38,189 bases of DNA from Marinifilaceae bacterium (GTDB lineage Bacteria; Bacteroidota; Bacteroidia; Bacteroidales; Marinifilaceae). This document shows positions 24,560 to 33,095 of this stretch, piece after piece. Positions within the stretch are counted from its first letter, which is position 1, and the number at the start of each line of letters is the position of its first letter. The stretch is taken from contig JAGBFU010000030.1 in assembly GCA_017936285.1 (NCBI GenBank), forward strand, positions 1 to 38,189, in the 5' to 3' direction. The position numbers were made by a program, and so were the translations under genes. Under the pieces are notes generated by a model. That model saw nothing but the letters and a program-made list of their open reading frames with translations. It did not search any database and was not told the DNA's origin.

Positions 24560-26095
24560 ATGGTTAAAAATTTCTTCGTAGCTATTGTAACAATAATCCT
24601 GTTAGCTATTACATCGTGCGGGAATAACTCAATATTGACAGAAGTCCCAAGCGTAAACTACTCTCTCACATTTCCGAATGCCGAGGATCACTACATCAAT
24701 GTAGAGTTAAAGATTGGCAACATTCAAGATACCGTTATTGATTTAAGAATGCCGGTATGGGCTACAGGATACTACATTATTCTTGATTCGCCTAAACACC
24801 TGACCGACTTCTCTGCCACCGATGCAAATGGGAACCCTCTAAAATGGACTAAACCACTGAAGAACAGCTGGCTTGTAAAAAATGGCACTGCCAATGAGAT
24901 TGTGGTAAAATACAGAATCTTTGCCAACAATAAATCTGTAGGCGAGGCCAATGTTGATGCCGAAAGAGCCTTTCTTGCAACAAACGAGGTGTTTCTGTTC
25001 ATAAATGACAAAATCAACACTCCATCAACCATTAAAATTACTCCATGGCATGGCTGGAGCAAAATCAGTACCGGTCTGAAGAGAGTTGCAGATGAAACAA
25101 ACACCTTCTATGCAAAGGATTTTGATGTACTATTTGACTCTCCTATATACATTGGCAACCAAATGTCCATCAATTTCCGTCATGAGGATAAAGATTTTGA
25201 GATTTGCGTTGCTCGTCCACAAGGACTTGACACTGCACGTTTTGTTGCCGATTTCAAAAAGATTGTAACCGCTGCAAAAGATATTATCGGCGATATTCCA
25301 TATAACAACTACACACTGATAATGATGGAGCCGGGAGGCGGAGGATTGGAGCACACCAATTCACAAGCCATATTTACCGACAGCGATTTATCTTTTCCAA
25401 ATCCCGGAGCATACAACAACTTTATGAACTTTGTTGCTCACGAATATTTCCACCTATACAACGTAAAGACTATTCGCCCTATCGAGTTGGGCCCATTCAA
25501 CTATAATGGCGAGTGCTATACTGAATCATTGTGGGTATCAGAGGGATTGACCTGTTTCTATGAGAATGTCCTTATGAAAATGGCAGGGTTGTCTGACGCA
25601 CGAACAATTCTAAATTACGTTACTGACAATTTGAAAGCCTACGAACCATACCAGGGCAAGAAGCGCATGTCCCTTGCACAGTCAAGTACAGATATCTGGT
25701 TGAATTTCTTCAACCGCGATGCAAACGGACAGGATGTAAGAATCTCATACTACACCAAAGGCCCCGTTATCGGACTGTTGCTTGATATAGCCATTCGTCA
25801 GGCATCGGATAACCGATACTCTTGCGACGATGTAATGCGTGCTCTATATAACCGTTACTACAAAGATGCCGGACGAGGTTTCACTCCGGAAGAGTTCTGG
25901 AGTATTTGCGAGGAGTATAGCGGCTCAGACCTCTGCGAAATCAAGAGTTACGTCTATACGACCTGTGATGTTGACTACGAAAAATACTTCAACTACGCCG
26001 GTTTAACAATGAATAGAGAGACATACAGAATAGATACATTAGCTGAAACCTCGCCCGAACAAAAGGCTATTCGCAAAGCAATTATCGGAGAGTAA
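24560..26095 (+). CDS. M61-family metallopeptidase lipoprotein
   Basis: A 511-residue protein with a lipoprotein signal (lipobox AITSC). The N-terminal half (about 30-190) is the beta-sandwich of M61 (glycyl aminopeptidase) proteins. The catalytic domain contains GGGGLEHTNS, the zinc motif HEYFH (His294, Glu295, His298) followed by NVKTIRPIELGPF, and SLWVSEGLTCFYE with Glu328 as likely third ligand. Family members usually continue into a PDZ domain; here the protein ends about 30 residues after the helical region (KAIIGE), so no PDZ is present. It should be a periplasmic or surface peptidase. The UvrA-like gene starts 14 nt later and may be co-transcribed. Confidence 0.85.
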   Translation: MVKNFFVAIVTIILLAITSCGNNSILTEVPSVNYSLTFPNAEDHYINVELKIGNIQDTVIDLRMPVWATGYYIILDSPKHLTDFSATDANGNPLKWTKPLKNSWLVKNGTANEIVVKYRIFANNKSVGEANVDAERAFLATNEVFLFINDKINTPSTIKITPWHGWSKISTGLKRVADETNTFYAKDFDVLFDSPIYIGNQMSINFRHEDKDFEICVARPQGLDTARFVADFKKIVTAAKDIIGDIPYNNYTLIMMEPGGGGLEHTNSQAIFTDSDLSFPNPGAYNNFMNFVAHEYFHLYNVKTIRPIELGPFNYNGECYTESLWVSEGLTCFYENVLMKMAGLSDARTILNYVTDNLKAYEPYQGKKRMSLAQSSTDIWLNFFNRDANGQDVRISYYTKGPVIGLLLDIAIRQASDNRYSCDDVMRALYNRYYKDAGRGFTPEEFWSICEEYSGSDLCEIKSYVYTTCDVDYEKYFNYAGLTMNRETYRIDTLAETSPEQKAIRKAIIGE

Positions 26096-26109
26096 ACCAT
26101 TGGAACATT

Positions 26110-26961
26110 ATGGAGAATCAAAGAGAGAGACGCGAATGGATTAAAATCGTAGGAGCTACCGAGAATAATCTGAAGAATGTATCACTGGAGCTTCCAAAAG
26201 GGAAGATTGTTCTCTTTACGGGAGTTTCCGGTTCAGGGAAATCGTCGCTATGTATCGATACCCTCGCAGCCGAGAGCAGACGCGAGCTAAATAGTACATT
26301 CCCCAGTTTCGTTCAACAATTTCTGCCACACTATGGCCGTCCAAACGTTGAGCGAATTGAGAATCTGCCTGTTACCATAGTGATAGACCAAAAGAAACCT
26401 GCTGCAAACAACCGCTCTACAGTAGGAACATATACCGATATAGCTCCACTTATCCGACTGCTCTACTCGCGAATTGGCGAGCCATTTATTGGCTACTCCG
26501 ATAGTTTTTCATATAACCACCCCTCGGGAAAGTGCCCGAAATGCGATGGTATTGGAACCGTTACCGACCTGGATATTCACAAACTGGTCGATTTCAACAA
26601 GTGCCTTAATGACGAGGATGTAATTCACTTCCCTACATTTACAACAGGGGCATGGCGCTGGAAAAGATATGCATATAGCGGTCTGTTCGATCTTAATAAA
26701 AAGATTAAAGATTACTCGGACGAGGAGTTGCAACTCTTTCTATACTCGTCACAAATCAGATTGAAGAATCCTCCCTCAAATTGGCCCAAATCTGCAAAGT
26801 TCGAGGGTATGTACCCAAGAATGTACCGCAGTATCATTACAACCAAAGAGGGTAAACGCCAAAAAAAAGTTCTTGATACAATGATCTCAACCTTTACCTG
26901 CCCCGAGTGTAAAGGTACAAGGGTAAATGAGAGGGTTCGCAGCTGCAAAATCAATGGCTAG
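26110..26961 (+). CDS. UvrA-like fragment, N-terminal
   Basis: 283 residues to the TAG. It carries the first Walker A (GVSGSGKSSLCIDTL), the Q-loop region and the first zinc-module Cys (CPKC, CPEC), but no signature or Walker B, so it could not form an ATPase site alone. Confidence 0.6.
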   Translation: MENQRERREWIKIVGATENNLKNVSLELPKGKIVLFTGVSGSGKSSLCIDTLAAESRRELNSTFPSFVQQFLPHYGRPNVERIENLPVTIVIDQKKPAANNRSTVGTYTDIAPLIRLLYSRIGEPFIGYSDSFSYNHPSGKCPKCDGIGTVTDLDIHKLVDFNKCLNDEDVIHFPTFTTGAWRWKRYAYSGLFDLNKKIKDYSDEELQLFLYSSQIRLKNPPSNWPKSAKFEGMYPRMYRSIITTKEGKRQKKVLDTMISTFTCPECKGTRVNERVRSCKING

Positions 26962-26976
26962 AATCTGGCAGACGCG

Positions 26977-28365
26977 ATGGAGATGCCAATTCCTCAGCTG
27001 ATTGATTTTATCACAGCCATTGAGAATCCTTTGGCAAAAGATATTCGCAAAGAGGTATTGAAAAGACTCAATGCCCTAAAGGAGATTGGATTGGGATATC
27101 TGTCTCTAAGCAGAAGCACCGATACCCTATCGGGCGGTGAAGCTCAACGTATCAAAATTGCCAAATATATCAACTCCGCCCTAACCGATATGATGTATGT
27201 GCTTGATGAGCCGAGTGTCGGTCTTCACGCCAAAGATATATCGAGGTTGAAAAAATCGTTGCTGAAATTACGTGACCATGGCAACACCATCATGATTGTA
27301 GAGCACCACCGCGAAATTATTGAGATGGCAGACTATGTGGTTGATATGGGCCCATTGGCAGGCGATGCCGGAGGAGAGGTGATGTATGCCGGTCCATTTA
27401 ATGGTCTGAAAGAGAGCGACACCATTACCGGAGAGATGCTCCGCACAACATATAGATTTAAAGAGAGTTTCCGCAAACCTAAGAAGTTTATCAAACTGGA
27501 AAACGCAACTCTGCACAACCTGAAAGGGTTTGATGTTGATCTGCCTATAGGGGTAATAACTGTTATTGCCGGAGTTTCAGGCTCAGGAAAGAGTTCATTA
27601 ATGGAACACTTTATAAGGAGCTATGACAAACCCATTATATCTATCCGCCAGAAAGATATTGGCATAAATGTACGCTCAACACCTGCCACCTATCTTGATA
27701 TTGCCGACCCTATCCGCAAACTCTTTGCACAGGCAAACAAGAGCAACATGGCACTATTCTCGTTTAACTCAAAGGGAGGGTGTCCGGCATGTGGAGGAAA
27801 AGGGGTAATTGTTTCAGAGATGGCCTTTATGGAGTCGATTGAAACGGTGTGTGATGTTTGTCACGGAGATAGATACAACCACAACGTACTTTCATATCTC
27901 TACAAAGGCAAAAACATTGCCCAAGTGATGAAGATGACTGTCGATGAAGCGTGCAACTTCTTCTCCGACGCTCCGTTTCTTCCAAAATTACAGGCAATGG
28001 CAGAGGTTGGATTGGGGTACCTGCATCTGAATCAATCAATAAGCACCCTGTCAGGCGGAGAGTTACAAAGAGTTAAACTATCGAGCCAACTTAACGAAAA
28101 AGGTGCTATATTTGTAATCGATGAACCGACCAATGGTTTACACATAAACGACGTGAATAAACTGTTGACTCTCTTCAACAAAATGGTTGACAATGGCAAC
28201 TCCCTTTTCCTCATCGAACATAGCGAGGAGATTATAAAAAGTGCCGATTACATCATTGAGTTGGGCCCCGGAGCAGGTATGGATGGAGGAGATTTACTAT
28301 TTGCCGGAACTCCTGCCGAGATGCTGAAATCAGAGAGATCAATAACAAAGAATTATATAAATTAA
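26977..28365 (+). CDS. UvrA-like fragment, C-terminal
   Basis: 462 residues from an in-frame ATG 15 nt after the TAG. It holds the first signature and Walker B, and the complete second ABC domain. Whether this start is used is unknown; no clear ribosome-binding site is seen. Bacteroidales often rely little on Shine-Dalgarno pairing, so that is weak evidence either way. Confidence 0.5.
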   Translation: MEMPIPQLIDFITAIENPLAKDIRKEVLKRLNALKEIGLGYLSLSRSTDTLSGGEAQRIKIAKYINSALTDMMYVLDEPSVGLHAKDISRLKKSLLKLRDHGNTIMIVEHHREIIEMADYVVDMGPLAGDAGGEVMYAGPFNGLKESDTITGEMLRTTYRFKESFRKPKKFIKLENATLHNLKGFDVDLPIGVITVIAGVSGSGKSSLMEHFIRSYDKPIISIRQKDIGINVRSTPATYLDIADPIRKLFAQANKSNMALFSFNSKGGCPACGGKGVIVSEMAFMESIETVCDVCHGDRYNHNVLSYLYKGKNIAQVMKMTVDEACNFFSDAPFLPKLQAMAEVGLGYLHLNQSISTLSGGELQRVKLSSQLNEKGAIFVIDEPTNGLHINDVNKLLTLFNKMVDNGNSLFLIEHSEEIIKSADYIIELGPGAGMDGGDLLFAGTPAEMLKSERSITKNYIN

Positions 28366-28384
28366 ATAGATAAAACAGAAGAGT

Positions 28385-29575
28385 ATGAAGATTGGAACTA
28401 CATTATCGCCCATCGGAAAGAAGGCACTTCTATGCGGCTCCGGAGAGTTAGGAAAAGAGGTTACCATTGAACTGCAACGTTACGGCGTTGAGGTTATTGC
28501 GTTGGATAAATATCCAAATGCGCCTGCCATGCAGGTTGCTCACAAGAGCTACGTTGTATCAATGCTTGACGGCGCTCGTCTGAGAGAGATTATCACTGCA
28601 GAGAAGCCTGACTTCATCATTCCCGAGATTGAGGCAATTGCAACCGATACATTGGTAGAGCTTGAGAAAGAGGGCTACAATGTAATCCCAACCGCACGTG
28701 CAACAAAGCTCACCATGAACCGCGAGGGTATTCGTCGTTTGGCAGCTGAGGAGCTTGGCTTGCCAACATCAAGATATAAATTTGCCGAGACCAAAGAGGA
28801 GTTTATGGCAGCGGTTCAAGAGATTGGAATTCCATGTGTTGTAAAGCCAATCATGAGCTCGTCAGGACATGGCCAAAGCACAGTTAAGTGCGAGGCTGAC
28901 ATTGAGAAGGCTTGGCAGATATCACAAGAGGGTGGACGTGCAGGAGCAGGAAGAGTAATTGTTGAGGGTTTTGTTGATTTCGACTACGAGATTACCCTAT
29001 TGACAGTTCGCCACATTGGCGGCACATCGTTCCTAAACCCAATCGGACACTACCAGAAAGATGGTGACTATCGTGAGTCATGGCAGCCACAGGCAATGTC
29101 TCCGGTTGCTATTGAGAAGGCACAACATATTGCAAAAGAGATTACCGGAGCTCTTGGTGGTCGCGGAATCTTTGGTGTAGAGATGTTTATCAAGGGAGAA
29201 GAGGTAATCTTCAGCGAGGTATCTCCTCGTCCACATGACACCGGTATGGTAACTATGATTTCACAGGATTTGTCACAGTTCGCTATCCACGCCCGCGCAA
29301 TTCTTGGCTTACCTATTCCAAACATTGCATTCCACGGCCCATCGGCATCGAGAGCCGTTGTAGTTGAGGGCGATACAAACCGAGTAGAGTTTGGCAACCT
29401 TGAGAATGTATTGGCAGAGCCTGATACTCAGATGCGTATCTTCGGAAAGCCAGAAGTTGTAGGTCATCGCCGATTGGCAGTTCTTCTTGCACGCGACAAT
29501 AGCGTTGAGGATGCTCGCGCTAAGACCGGACGTATGATTGATGCCTTGACCATTGACGTTCTTCCACGCGAATAA
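28385..29575 (+). CDS. purT: Phosphoribosylglycinamide formyltransferase 2 (formate-dependent)
   Basis: A 396-residue ATP-grasp enzyme that makes formyl-GAR from GAR, formate and ATP in purine synthesis. N-terminal [29 protein letters not shown]-grasp segments [15 protein letters not shown] (about 150-165) and [26 protein letters not shown] (about 259-284) with metal and nucleotide ligands; C-terminal domain with VFGKPEV-like [13 protein letters not shown]. Normal length. It follows the UvrA-like gene by 19 nt and is closed by a strong terminator, so it may be the last gene of the M61 unit. A PurF-like protein lies 3.5 kb away on the other strand. Confidence 0.95.
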   Translation: MKIGTTLSPIGKKALLCGSGELGKEVTIELQRYGVEVIALDKYPNAPAMQVAHKSYVVSMLDGARLREIITAEKPDFIIPEIEAIATDTLVELEKEGYNVIPTARATKLTMNREGIRRLAAEELGLPTSRYKFAETKEEFMAAVQEIGIPCVVKPIMSSSGHGQSTVKCEADIEKAWQISQEGGRAGAGRVIVEGFVDFDYEITLLTVRHIGGTSFLNPIGHYQKDGDYRESWQPQAMSPVAIEKAQHIAKEITGALGGRGIFGVEMFIKGEEVIFSEVSPRPHDTGMVTMISQDLSQFAIHARAILGLPIPNIAFHGPSASRAVVVEGDTNRVEFGNLENVLAEPDTQMRIFGKPEVVGHRRLAVLLARDNSVEDARAKTGRMIDALTIDVLPRE

Positions 29576-29592
29576 TATCAAATTCACTATAT

Positions 29593-29634
29593 AAAAATGC
29601 CGTAACACCTAACCTGGTATTACGGCATTTTTTT
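29593..29634. terminator. Bidirectional terminator between purT and the GH43-like gene
   Basis: 13-bp stem (29593-29605 with 29620-29632), A-rich on one flank and T-rich on the other, so it works on either strand. It begins 17 nt after the purT stop and its right end touches the stop codon of the convergent gene. Confidence 0.85.
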
Positions 29635-30610
29635 ACTCTTGACCGAAACTCTTCTCAAGTCGTTTATACTCCTTTTCTGTAATAGGGATTACCGTTCCGT
29701 GGCGCGGATGAAAATCCATGCTGATCTCATTATCGATAACCTTGAAATTCATCAAATCGGTTGATTCTGTAAATTGATAAGTGCCTCGCATATACACGTC
29801 ATACATAAGAATATACTTATCACTTCCAATCAACTTAAAGGTACCTGCCCCCTCAACAGCATCGGTTGTCTGTTGCTTATAATCAGGATACTCTGTCCAC
29901 TCGCCGCTTGTCAAACTCTTTGTTGTGGCAAGCTTAATACCATTTCCATGTCCTTCGGTCTTATAGAACATATAGAAAGTTCCATCTTTATAGACGATAT
30001 CACCATCTATACAGCTCTTCCCGTTTTCAGGCAAAAAGAGAGGTTTCGGCTCACCCTCCAAATCGGTAAAATCCTCATTGGCATACGCATAGTAGATAAT
30101 ATCGGGACCATTACCATGCTTCATTGACCAATAAACCATATACTTACCCTCATTGGCATCATAAACGGTTTGTGGAGCCCAAACACGCTTCAAACGCTCC
30201 TGTCCCGGGTACTTTTTCTGCATATTGATAACCGAATGTTCCCAACTAATCAAATCTTTCGATTTAAGCATAACCATGGCGCGATTTGAGTCCCATCCAT
30301 TATCCGAAACCATATCGGTAACCACCATATAGAACCACTTGCCGTCCTGGCTTCTCAAGATATGCGGATCACGCACACCTCCGGTAGAGCTGATTATCTT
30401 AGAGTCTAAAACCGGCTTGCCATCATTCAGCTTTTTAAAATTATACCCATCCTGACTCAGAGCATAACAAACCGCCTCCTGACTGATATGGTTACCTGTA
30501 AAATAGACAAACAGATAACCTGCCATATCTTTATCAGACGAATTTTTAGGCGAGGCCACAACATTGCCAACTCCCAGCAACATTACAGCAAGAATCAAAG
30601 CGTATCTCAT
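29633..30610 (-). CDS. Exported GH43-like glycoside hydrolase
   Basis: A protein of 325 residues from the ATG at 30610; a TTG at 30616 would add two. The signal peptide ends near GVGNVVAS. The body follows the five-bladed propeller pattern of GH43: YLFVYFTGN near the start, GGVRDPHILRSQDGKWFYMV, the family WAPQTVYDANEGKYMVYWS, DGDIVYKDGTFYMFYK, and AVEGAGTFKLIG, which corresponds to the usual VEGP region with the catalytic Glu. Several Bacteroides homologues act on arabinose, xylose or galactose linkages; the substrate cannot be fixed here. It is transcribed alone, and a GH35 beta-galactosidase lies 4 kb upstream on the same strand. Confidence 0.82.
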   Translation of the reverse strand: MRYALILAVMLLGVGNVVASPKNSSDKDMAGYLFVYFTGNHISQEAVCYALSQDGYNFKKLNDGKPVLDSKIISSTGGVRDPHILRSQDGKWFYMVVTDMVSDNGWDSNRAMVMLKSKDLISWEHSVINMQKKYPGQERLKRVWAPQTVYDANEGKYMVYWSMKHGNGPDIIYYAYANEDFTDLEGEPKPLFLPENGKSCIDGDIVYKDGTFYMFYKTEGHGNGIKLATTKSLTSGEWTEYPDYKQQTTDAVEGAGTFKLIGSDKYILMYDVYMRGTYQFTESTDLMNFKVIDNEISMDFHPRHGTVIPITEKEYKRLEKSFGQE

Positions 30611-30633
30611 TACCAATATTTATTATAACTCTG

Positions 30634-30641
30634 CGAAGATA
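30634..30641 (-). promoter_or_regulatory. -7 element for the GH43-like gene
   Basis: TATCTTCG on the minus strand, one mismatch from TAnnTTTG, 23 nt before the ATG at 30610. Confidence 0.4.
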
Positions 30642-30653
30642 ATGAATATTAAA

Positions 30654-30693
30654 TAAAAAAAGGACAGAGAGGTAAAAAATACCATCTCTGTCC
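30654..30693 (-). terminator. Terminator after the nhaD operon
   Basis: On the minus strand a 9-bp outer stem (GGACAGAGA / TCTCTGTCC) and a 4-bp inner GGTA/TACC stem are followed by a run of eight T. It lies 55 nt after the stop of the 30748 gene. Confidence 0.8.
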
Positions 30694-30747
30694 ATAGTTT
30701 CGAGGTAACCAGAGTTTCACAACTGTAGCACCCCGACGGGTTTACCA

Positions 30748-31248
30748 CTATGCACTCTTATAGATTTTTGCAGTCAGGGGGTGATAATCAAGTTCTGCAT
30801 ACGAATAAGCCTGCATTGCTACAAACTCATCATTATCTGCAGTAAATACCATCACTGCAACTGCAGAGATTGGATACTGCTGAACATTACGCAAAGCCTT
30901 TATATCTCCCTTATTCACCAAATCTGTTACCAATTTTGTCTGTTCCTTTGAGAACGACATCTCGGTATACTTCAATGGCTTATTTGTTCGAGTATAATAG
31001 GGTAAACCACGTCTATTACACAAACGAACCACTAAAAATATCAATCCTATCAGCAGCAGTGAAACTCCTGCCAGCAATGCTGTATACCGAAGAGCCTCGG
31101 CACTGCCACTCATCATTTTAACTCCGGCAAACAATATTGCCCCACCAGCCAACAACGATACTATCGGAATTAGCACACTCTGTTTTCCACGAACCACCTC
31201 ATTTGGAAAGGCTACATATAGTTCGTCAATGAACTTCTCCTTATTCAT
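30748..31248 (-). CDS. Unknown membrane protein downstream of nhaD
   Basis: A 166-residue protein with a short cytoplasmic N-terminus (MNKEKFIDELYVAFPNEVVRGK), two hydrophobic helices at about 24-44 (VLIPIVSLLAGGAILFAGVK) and 52-75, and a soluble C-terminal domain of about 90 residues ending YSYAELDYHPLTAKIYKSA. I recognise no family. It follows nhaD by 3 nt with no terminator between, and shares its terminator, so it should be co-expressed. A role as partner or regulator of the antiporter is a guess. Confidence 0.65.
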   Translation of the reverse strand: MNKEKFIDELYVAFPNEVVRGKQSVLIPIVSLLAGGAILFAGVKMMSGSAEALRYTALLAGVSLLLIGLIFLVVRLCNRRGLPYYTRTNKPLKYTEMSFSKEQTKLVTDLVNKGDIKALRNVQQYPISAVAVMVFTADNDEFVAMQAYSYAELDYHPLTAKIYKSA

Positions 31249-31251
31249 CTT

Positions 31252-32589
31252 CTAAATTTTAAAAATTAAATCCTCTAAAAATATTATTGCCAATCCGGCC
31301 ACATAGCCCAGAAATGCCAATAATGTTATGTTTTTGAAATACCAACCGAAATTGATCTTCTCCAATCCCATTGCAACAACACCTGCAGCCGAGCCGATAA
31401 TAAGCATACTTCCTCCAACACCGGCACAATATGCCAAAAGTTGCCAGAATGGTCCATCCTGAACAAAATTCATCAGGTAAGCACTATCTGCCACCCCAGT
31501 CAAAGTTACAGGATCAACTACAGGATACATTCCCATACATGCTGCCACCAAAGGCACATTATCAACAATTGAAGAGATTACTCCTATCGAACCCACAATA
31601 GCATATACATTGTGTAGCGAGCCATCAAGCAGCTCTGCCAAGCGGCTCAAAATTCCGGTATATTGAAGTGCAGAGACCGCCATCAGGATTCCAAAGAAAA
31701 AGAGTATTGTTGACATATCAATCTTGCGAAGAACCCTGACTACACGATTCTTTCTACGCTCATCAATATGCGTTTTGTGGTTATATGCACAATCGGTAAC
31801 TATCCATATAACTCCCAGTGACAGCAAGGCACTCATATATGGAGGCAAACCAACAAATGTTTTCAGAATTGGCACAGACAAAAGTCCCATAACTCCAAGC
31901 ACCAGAACAGATATTCTGAATCTCTTTCCAACTACAGTCTCGTGAGCATATACCGTATGATTGATTCTCTTACACTCCATATCTGTTCCGCGCAATCGCA
32001 TTGAGACAAATGCCGCAGGAACTACCACCGAAACAATACAGGGCACTATTAGATAACTAACTAATGGAAGCGAGGTAACATTTTCCTTCATCCATAACAT
32101 AAGAGTTGTTACATCTCCTATGGGCGACCACGCTCCTCCGCTATTTGCAGCAATAACAATCATACTTGCAAATAGCATCACATCCTTTCTTTCACTCAAC
32201 AACTTTCTTAACAACACAATCATAATTATTGTAGTTGTCATGTTATCCAGAACTGCAGACATAAAGAATGTGATAAAGACCAAAACCCACAACAAGGCTA
32301 TCTTGTTACGACAGGTAATCCTTTTTGTAATAACATCAAACCCATCATGTCGGTCAATCAAATCAACAATGGTCATTGCTCCAATAAGGAAAAGCAGAAT
32401 CTCGGCAGTATCGCCCAAATGCGAAATAATCGCCTCAGAAACCAAAGAATGGTCACCATTGACCAGAACGATACTCCATAGCACTCCACACATTATTAGT
32501 GCAAATGCTGCCTTATTGATACCAAGATGTCCCTCCAGCACTATCAGCAAATAGCCGACAATGAAGGTAATAATTAAAATTGAATCCAT
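31252..32589 (-). CDS. nhaD: NhaD-type Na+/H+ antiporter
   Basis: A 445-residue inner-membrane protein with about 11-12 hydrophobic segments. Characteristic stretches are LLFLIGAMTIVDLIDRHDGF, FFMSAVLDNMTTTIIMIVLL (with Asp and Asn in the membrane core), ANSGGAWSPIGDVTTLMLW and VISSIVDNVPLVAACMGMY, all typical of NhaD in the IT superfamily. It exchanges external H+ for internal Na+ or Li+. In a cell with Rnf and a possible Na+-linked decarboxylase it helps balance ion gradients, which is an inference. The gene is followed by the unknown membrane protein and preceded by a short hairpin at 32619-32640. Confidence 0.9.
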   Translation of the reverse strand: MDSILIITFIVGYLLIVLEGHLGINKAAFALIMCGVLWSIVLVNGDHSLVSEAIISHLGDTAEILLFLIGAMTIVDLIDRHDGFDVITKRITCRNKIALLWVLVFITFFMSAVLDNMTTTIIMIVLLRKLLSERKDVMLFASMIVIAANSGGAWSPIGDVTTLMLWMKENVTSLPLVSYLIVPCIVSVVVPAAFVSMRLRGTDMECKRINHTVYAHETVVGKRFRISVLVLGVMGLLSVPILKTFVGLPPYMSALLSLGVIWIVTDCAYNHKTHIDERRKNRVVRVLRKIDMSTILFFFGILMAVSALQYTGILSRLAELLDGSLHNVYAIVGSIGVISSIVDNVPLVAACMGMYPVVDPVTLTGVADSAYLMNFVQDGPFWQLLAYCAGVGGSMLIIGSAAGVVAMGLEKINFGWYFKNITLLAFLGYVAGLAIIFLEDLIFKI

Positions 32590-32618
32590 TATTTTCTCAA
32601 TAAATTATACATCGCTAT

Positions 32619-32640
32619 TACCCTCTTCTTCAAGAGGGTA
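32619..32640 (-). other. Hairpin before nhaD
   Basis: TACCCTCTT / AAGAGGGTA (9 bp) with a 4-nt loop, perfectly palindromic, in 32590-32675 between the small exported-protein gene and nhaD. No T-run follows on either strand. It could be a terminator remnant, leader structure or binding site. Confidence 0.55.
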
Positions 32641-32675
32641 CACTAATATATACGCAACAAAAATCTATTGAGATA

Positions 32676-33059
32676 CTAAATCAGAATTCTTCTCTGCTCA
32701 TAAATATAATAATCTATGGCATAAGAGAAATTATAATGAGGTGAACTACTCCCCAGAAACTTAGATGATTTTACCTGAATTCCCAATGGGACCAACTCAG
32801 ATATTATGGGGATTATAGTATTTAATCTGAATTTTCCTAATGCACGACAATAGGTTGATGAGACAACAACTGACGATCCTCCCGAATATGTTACAGGGAT
32901 CTCTACAGGCATCTCTAAAATCTGTTGTTGGGTTATACACTGCTCCATATCATGCAGGGTAGCGACCTCACAGTCACTACCTTGTTCTATTGGCAGGGCG
33001 CTGTATGACATCAACACACCCCCCAATACAACACACAATATGGTCAATAACCTCTTCAT
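32676..33059 (-). CDS. Small exported protein, unknown
   Basis: A 127-residue protein with a signal peptide (residues 1-21, LLTILCVVLGGVLMSYSALP). The mature part has two Cys (GSDCEV, EQCITQQQ, plus a later TYC), a strand-rich centre (EIPVTYSGGSSVVVSSTYC) and a Tyr-rich end (YNFSYAIDYYIYEQRR). I recognise no family. It follows the PurF-like gene by 36 nt on the same strand. No separate promoter could be defined, so it may be co-transcribed with it. Confidence 0.55.
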   Translation of the reverse strand: MKRLLTILCVVLGGVLMSYSALPIEQGSDCEVATLHDMEQCITQQQILEMPVEIPVTYSGGSSVVVSSTYCRALGKFRLNTIIPIISELVPLGIQVKSSKFLGSSSPHYNFSYAIDYYIYEQRRILI

Positions 33060-33095
33060 TCTGCAAGTTTATGAAAAAATTTCTCTAAAACTAAA

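Larger units (their letters stand above)
26110..28365 (+). pseudogene. UvrA-like ABC protein interrupted by one in-frame TAG
   Basis: A single frame of 752 codons including the final stop, broken only by TAG at 26959-26961 (codon 284). Ignoring that stop it is a UvrA-like tandem ABC ATPase: Walker A GVSGSGKSS twice (about residue 40 and again in the second half), signatures LSGGEAQR and LSGGELQR, Walker B VLDEPSVGLH and VIDEPTNGLH, and zinc-module Cys pairs (CPKC, CPEC, CPAC, CDVC). It has about 750 residues against about 940 for UvrA and lacks the UvrB-binding region, so it belongs to the short UvrA paralogues, some of which lie beside antibiotic genes. In the motif NG-K-N/S-I/L-A-D the stop sits where Lys is usual, one base change from AAG. 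TAG ends other genes here (1843, 15029), so it is a real stop. Confidence 0.75.

Noticed and set aside
26959..26961. TAG reassigned to a sense codon
   Set aside because: Genes ending at 1843 and 15029 use TAG as their stop with no sensible extension, so a global recoding is unlikely.
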